From Anaeramoeba flamelloides (taxonomy: Eukaryota; Metamonada; Anaeramoebidae): a DNA stretch of 64,000 bases. The translations under genes and the position numbers were made by a program. A model generated the notes under the pieces. It searched no databases. It had not been told where the DNA came from and saw nothing but the letters and a program-made list of their open reading frames with translations. Below, in pieces: positions 59,006 through 64,000 of the stretch (within the stretch, counting starts at the first letter, position 1; each line of letters begins with the position of its first letter). The stretch spans positions 9,548,001 through 9,612,000 of the forward strand of contig JANTQA010000032.1 in assembly GCA_027625915.1 (NCBI GenBank), in the 5' to 3' direction.

Positions 59006-62000
59006 ATGAGCAGTCAATTAGCCCAAGCTTTATCTGGAACACTAAATCCAGATGCGAATATCCAACAAAAATCTTATGAACACCTAACCACAGAATGTTA
59101 TAATACAGATTTTTTCCCCGAACTGCTCGCAATTGTTGTGAACAATGATTATGGTACTGAAATCCAACAAGCAGGATCGATCTTTTTAAAAAATTCAATG
59201 AAGGCTAATTGGGGGGTACCTGTTCCTAAGAACGACTTAGAGATGTTTCCTCCCAATGTACAAGAGTTGTTAATTGAAAACATCCAAGAGGCAATTTGTT
59301 TATCACACCCACTTGTAAGAACACAATTATTACAGGCACTTTTAACAATGCTAATTACTCATTATCCTAAAAACATGCCGGGCTTCTTGGAAACAACAAT
59401 AGAGTGCTTAAATTCCGATAAAATTGAATTCCAAATCGCTGGTCTTTATACTATTCGTATGATCTCAAAAAGATTTGAATTTAAAAATCTTGATTCGAGA
59501 GAGCCTTTATTGGAATTAGTCGATTCAACTTTCCCAACAATTTTTAAAATTTGTTCCCAATCTGTTTTGGATCACGATTGGTACAAAACCAAAGTCTGTG
59601 TTAAAATATTTAAATCAAGCACACAGGTAAAGATCTTTTTTTTTTGATTATTTCTTCCTTTTTTTACTTTTTTTTTCTTTGAAATTTTTTCGACAAAACA
59701 AGAAGATTTTTTTAAAAACAAAAATCTTACGTAATTAAACAAGATCTAAACAACAAAAAATTTAAAACACAAATAGTGAGGTTTTCTTTTTCAGAAATGC
59801 ACAGATTTGAGAAAAAAATGTGTTAATCGTTTTAAATTGAAAAAAAATTAGCTTTCAAATTCGTTCTTTTCAATTTTTTATTTTTGAATAGAAGGAATGA
59901 TAATTAAATCAAAAAACAAAGAACAAGAAGCAATTAACCCTGTTTTCGAATTTAAAATTATACACCCAAAACAACTGAAATCATAAGGATCTTTTCCCTT
60001 CATTTATTCCCAAACTATTTCCCTCTTCTCTTATGAATTTTAACGTTTGCGTGTTACTGGGGTTTGGAATTTAAATGGGCTAAATTTTCATCTAATTGTC
60101 TTTTTTCGATTAACCAACATACTTTAATTTCAATCATGTAATTAGAGCTTCACTGAGGATTCTTGGTTCCTCTTTCGATAAATACAAGATACTGATAAAT
60201 TCAAATTGGTACCTGAAAATTTTTAGTTCACTTTCCATTTTACCTATTTTTACCGGTAAGATATGAATAAAGTATTTTATTGCTTTAAATCTTAAGAAAC
60301 TTTATAAAATTAGTTGATCTTTGAACTATTTGTCCTAAAGAACTTTTTGAAAAGTTGAGTTGATAGATTGACAAAAATGGAAATTGAAGAAAAAGTTTAT
60401 TACATGTGTTTGAATTTATCAGTAATTAAATATATAGTACAAAAAAATTACCAAAAAATCAATCTAAGAACAAATTTTGTATCTGTTTCTTTGGAAAATC
60501 TCTTGAAAAACAGAAAAATAAGTACAATGGAAAAGCAATTGAAAATATTTTCCCCTTTATTCAGCAAATACTATTATTGTTTATTGTTATTTCACCAATC
60601 GGTTAATGTGTATGAATCTTCTAGAAAAAAGAAAGGATTTTGTTTTGAAACACTATTTTTCATAATTATAAAAAGTACTAAAAAAATATATATATATATA
60701 TTTTTTTAGATCAAAATTTTAATTAACTTTTGTTACCAAATAAAATCCTTGGTAGATTTGAAAAGAGATATTCAACTTTGGGGCTATATCCAAAAAAATA
60801 TTATGTTTTAAATTAATATTCTGAATATCTTATTTTTTTTTTTCTCGAATATGATTACAAATTATTTCTTGTTTTATTTTAATTTTAAATTTCTCTTTAA
60901 ACATCACTAATTAAAACCAAATTACATCTATCTTTTCTTTTCTTTTATTTTTTCTCAAATTATGATACTAAAAAAACAAACAAACCCAAAATAATCAAAA
61001 AATAAAAAATAAATTAAAAAAAAAAAAAACAATAAAATAGTTTATAATTCCACAATCTTTAATAAATTCTGAATCTATTCTTGATTGGATTAATTTATTT
61101 CTAAAAATATTAGCAACGCCAATCGAAAAACAAGAAAATGAAAGTGAGGAATTAAATGAAGAAGAAAGGTTATTAAATAAAACAAAAAAATGGATTATGG
61201 AATTATTTAATCGATTTTATCAAAAATATGGAAGCAATAGATTTTCTGTTAATGGAAACGAAAAATTTTGTGAATATTTCCGAACAAATCTTAGTTTAAT
61301 TATTTTGAAAGAAATTCTGAAAACCTTTGAATTATATTTAAATTCCAAATTTTATATTAGCGAAAGGGTTTTATCAACGTTATTTGATTATTTGAAATAT
61401 TGTATTCAAAACGAAACTACAAAGGAATTTCTAAATGGGAAAATGGAATGGATCATTTATGATTTAATAATACCGTTTTTAAGATTTAATGAAAATGATG
61501 AAAACAATTTTGCGAACAAGCCAGAAATTTATTTGTATAGGGAATTCGACGATGAAGAATTATATTTTGAGGTGAGGCCAGCAACCCTGCGATTAATTCA
61601 AACAATTTGCAAATTTGAAAATGATGAAAGTAGAGAAAATTTAACAGTGGTGTTAAATATTATTGAAAGGTTATTTCTGGGTTATAAAGAAAACGCTGAA
61701 GATATTTTAAATATTCAAAATAAGGACTCTGGAATATTATTGTTGGGAACCCTTTCTGATGAATTATTAGAAGAAGATGAATTATTAGAAAATTTGGAGA
61801 AATTGTTAATAGATCATGTATTAACTGAATTTAATTCCAAATATGGATTCCTAAAGGCAAGATCGTATTGGGTCATTGGTAAATATTCCAAATTGGAATG
61901 GTCATTGGATCAGAGTTTAATCGATCAACTTTTGGATAATTTATTAGTTTCCATCTCAAATGATGATTTAGTAATCAAAGTTCACAGTGTAATAACGTTG

Positions 62001-63509
62001 GGGTTATTCTTGTCGTTGTCTAGCGAGGACTTCCAATCAAAAATGGAGAAATATATTGGAGAAATAATTCAAACTTTGTTAAATTTAATAAATAAAGTAG
62101 GGTTAGAAGAGTTAGTCATTACTCTGCAAAGGATAATTGAAAATGGCAATCAATCAATTAAACCATATTCAAAAATGATCATTGAAAACTTAATCGAATC
62201 ATTTATTCTGTTCTTTGAACTCGATGAAATTGAAGGCGATGAAACTGATACCAATTGCTTTTCAGCCATTGAATCGTTAAACTCGATATCTCTATTAATT
62301 GAAATCCTTGAAAATGACCAGGAATCTTTATTAGAAATCTCTTATCCACTTTCACCAATTTTTACGGATTTAATAACAAATGAAGCATATGAGTATTTAG
62401 AATATATATTAACAATTATAAATAAATTAACAAGCAGAATTGATCCAATTCCAGACCATCTATTTATTGTGATTGAAAAATTATTCCTCGCCTTTAAAGG
62501 ATTCGCCAATGATTACTTTTCAGATATCATTCTTTCTTTAAATAATTTCTTAACAAGAAGCCCCGAAAAGATAATTAATTTCGAAAATGGCAAATATGTA
62601 GAGTATTTGGTTGAATTTTATAAATTAATCATTGAAGATAATAATTATTCAAATGATATAGTAATTGATGCTTGTAAATTAAGTTGTGCGGTTTTACAAA
62701 ATTTAAAAGAAATCAATAATGAATTAATACCAATTTTTTTAGAATATTCTTTAAAGAAGCTGTTACAAAACCCTAAATCAAATACAATATCTGTCATGTT
62801 AAATTCAATCATATCGACGTGCTGTGTTTTAAACCCTGAAAGGGTGATATCTTGGTCGTTAAATATTGAACAACAAAATAATAATAATAATAATCAAATT
62901 ACTGAAAATGAGGTTTTAAATTTATTATTTGAAAAAATGTTTTTGATGATCCAAAGAAATAAAATCCATACCATTAATTTAAAAAGATTATCTATTTTGG
63001 GTTTGGCTTCTTTCTTCCGAGTACCATTGGCTCAATACCCAGAGCAAGTCCTTTCGTTACTTCCTTCAATATTCAATCATTTAGTGTTATTATTAAGACA
63101 ATTTAAATTAAAGCAATCAGGACAAAAAGACCAGAAATTTGAAAACCAAGATCAAGAAATAATTGAATTTAATAATTTTAACGAATTAATTAAAATTTCA
63201 GAAAAAAATAGAACAGAAATTATTTACGGTTTATACAAAAATAAAAAGCAATCAAACCTTGAAAGGTTAATAGACAAGAAAGAAAATGATGAAGAGGAAG
63301 ATGACGAAGAATACCAAAGCGATGATGATGTAGAGGAATGTGATCAAATATTCAATTTTATCTGCCCAGTCGACGAAGTGGATGCCTTTGATTATGTTAA
63401 TTCAATATTTTTTAAATTTGTAAAAAATGATTCACAAGCCTTTCAGGAACTATTTCAAACGTTAACTGAAAAAAATCAACAATTTTGGTTAGAAAACTTT
63501 AAAAATTAA
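59006..63509 (+). CDS. Importin-7/8-like karyopherin-beta (nuclear import receptor)
   Basis: Exon 1 59006-59626 (207 codons) and exon 2 61041-63509 join in phase 0 (donor GTAAAG, acceptor AAAATAG), giving about 1,029 residues, close to IPO7 (about 1,040). The N-terminal importin-beta segment shows QQAGSIFLKNSMKANWG (family: xKNxxxxxW), which contacts Ran-GTP. The join falls in a continuous HEAT helix: KVCVKIFKSSTQ then FIIPQSLINSESILDW, matching the IPO7 order KIFYALVQYTLPLELINQ; then KTKKWIMELFNRFYQKYG matches KCKKWALHILARLFERYG. A D/E-rich stretch near residue 955 corresponds to the acidic C-terminal region of IPO7/8. It would carry ribosomal proteins and other cargo through the nuclear pore with Ran. 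The start is the ATG at 59006. It is related to yeast Nmd5/Sxm1. Confidence 0.93.
59627..61040 (+). other. 1.4-kb intron of the importin gene
   Basis: Starts GTAAAGATC and ends AATAAAATAG. It contains the MITE at 60057-60571 and T-rich tracts, including a TATATA run near 60688-60702. No exon is needed: protein homology is continuous across it. Confidence 0.8.
60057..60571. mobile_element. Larger MITE of the GGTATTTGAATT family, in the importin intron
   Basis: Left CTGGGGTTTGGAATTTAAAT then GGGCTAAATTTTCATC; right complement GTATTTGCTGAATAAAGGGG then AAAATATTTTCAATTG. TA on both sides (60055-60056 and 60572-60573). About 515 bp against about 165 in the other copies, so it may be a fuller or composite member. 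Confidence 0.65.
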
Positions 63510-64000
63510 CAAATATGATTTATTATTATTGATAAAAATATTTTTAATGTATTTTTATCATTATTATTATTTTACATTTTTTTTTTTTTTTTTTTGTTAT
63601 TAAGTCAAAATTGGATAATTATTTAAGAATTAATTAGAATTAAATAAAATCTCTTTTTCTTTTTAAAATATTTTTTTTTCTTTTTTTGATTTATAATTTT
63701 TATTATATTGATTTGAAGTTGCCAGGATGCTATTCTATATAACAAAATAAAAAATGATCCTAAAAATTCAATTATTAAAAATGTCTGGTAAAATTCAAAT
63801 TATTTTAACTACTTGAACATAATTTATTTTCATTTGAAAAAGTGAACACAATTCATAAATTTCTTATCAATGTATAGATTTAATTAGTTTTTTTTTAAAA
63901 AATAAATAATTTTAATTTTTTGTTTCGAAATTTTAATAAGCATGATAGTGTGGCAAAATATCGGATGTTGATAATTGTTGTAGATATTTGTAAAATTATT
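63510..64000. other. 3' flank of the importin gene, no gene seen
   Basis: T-rich after the TAA; AATAAAA-type strings at 63741-63750 and 63900-63910 could serve polyadenylation. Nothing else was recognised before the window ends. Confidence 0.5.

Noticed and set aside
60368-60709. 113-codon frame inside the importin intron
   Set aside because: It overlaps the MITE end, and importin homology is continuous without it.
1-64000. CRISPR arrays, operons, bacterial promoters or ribosome binding sites
   Set aside because: None seen; the content is eukaryotic nuclear.
1-64000. LTR, retroviral or Polinton-like elements
   Set aside because: No long terminal direct repeats, capsid, integrase or protein-primed polymerase signatures were recognised; the RT traces are of non-LTR type (YLGIxLD and a C-terminal CCHC knuckle).

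Overview
This window is eukaryotic nuclear DNA: visibly very AT-rich, with spliceosomal introns (GT..AG), an intron-less nuclear tRNA-Trp, and proteins of purely eukaryotic families (RMI1, DOCK exchange factor, LIM/WH2 actin protein, ankyrin-BTB protein, importin-7/8). The long K/E-, S/E- and Q-rich runs inside otherwise recognisable proteins, short AT-rich introns, a lineage-typical ankyrin-BTB protein and several actin/Rho regulators suggest an amoeboid protist; the style recalls Anaeramoeba, but that is an impression, not a proof. Every complete gene here ends in TAA.

Layout. 14-556 (+): RMI1-like subunit of the RecQ/Topo III complex. 1600-4385: decayed LINE (minus strand) laced with palindromes. 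4904-12126 (-): a zizimin-type DOCK exchange factor of about 2,320 residues. 12.1-21.1 kb: tRNA-Trp, a tRNA-like locus and a dense field of small TA-flanked inverted-repeat elements (MITEs). 21141-32224 (+): the most interesting gene. Two short exons encode two LIM domains whose last zinc ligands lie 4.4 kb downstream, at the start of a 5-kb exon for an S/E-rich and coiled-coil region; then come three near-identical 33-nt proline-rich micro-exons, a shorter related one, and a last exon with a WH2-like actin-binding motif. 32.2-38.4 kb: LINE tails and MITEs. 38470-54182 (+): an ankyrin-BTB gene in which one exon is about one ankyrin repeat and all introns are phase 0; three of its introns are swollen to about 2-6 kb by mobile elements. 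54.2-59 kb: repeats, including a 1.7-kb element with TCGCGA-rich ends and a second element nested in it. 59006-63509 (+): importin-7/8-like karyopherin, about 1,029 residues, with one intron holding a MITE.

How they fit together. DOCK (Rho-family GEF) and the LIM/coiled-coil/poly-proline/WH2 protein both point to actin remodelling; RMI1 and the importin are housekeeping. The genes do not form an operon or obvious cluster. The mobile part is unusually rich: at least eleven inverted-repeat families, many with TA target duplications (Tc1/mariner-like), one family with an occupied/empty site pair, a foldback element, a retroposon-like repeat, and LINE 3' ends on one strand accompanied by a recurring family of near-perfect hairpins. 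I saw no virus-derived or LTR element. Exon joins are inferred by eye from splice signals and reading frame, and repeat homologies by eye; none was computed.
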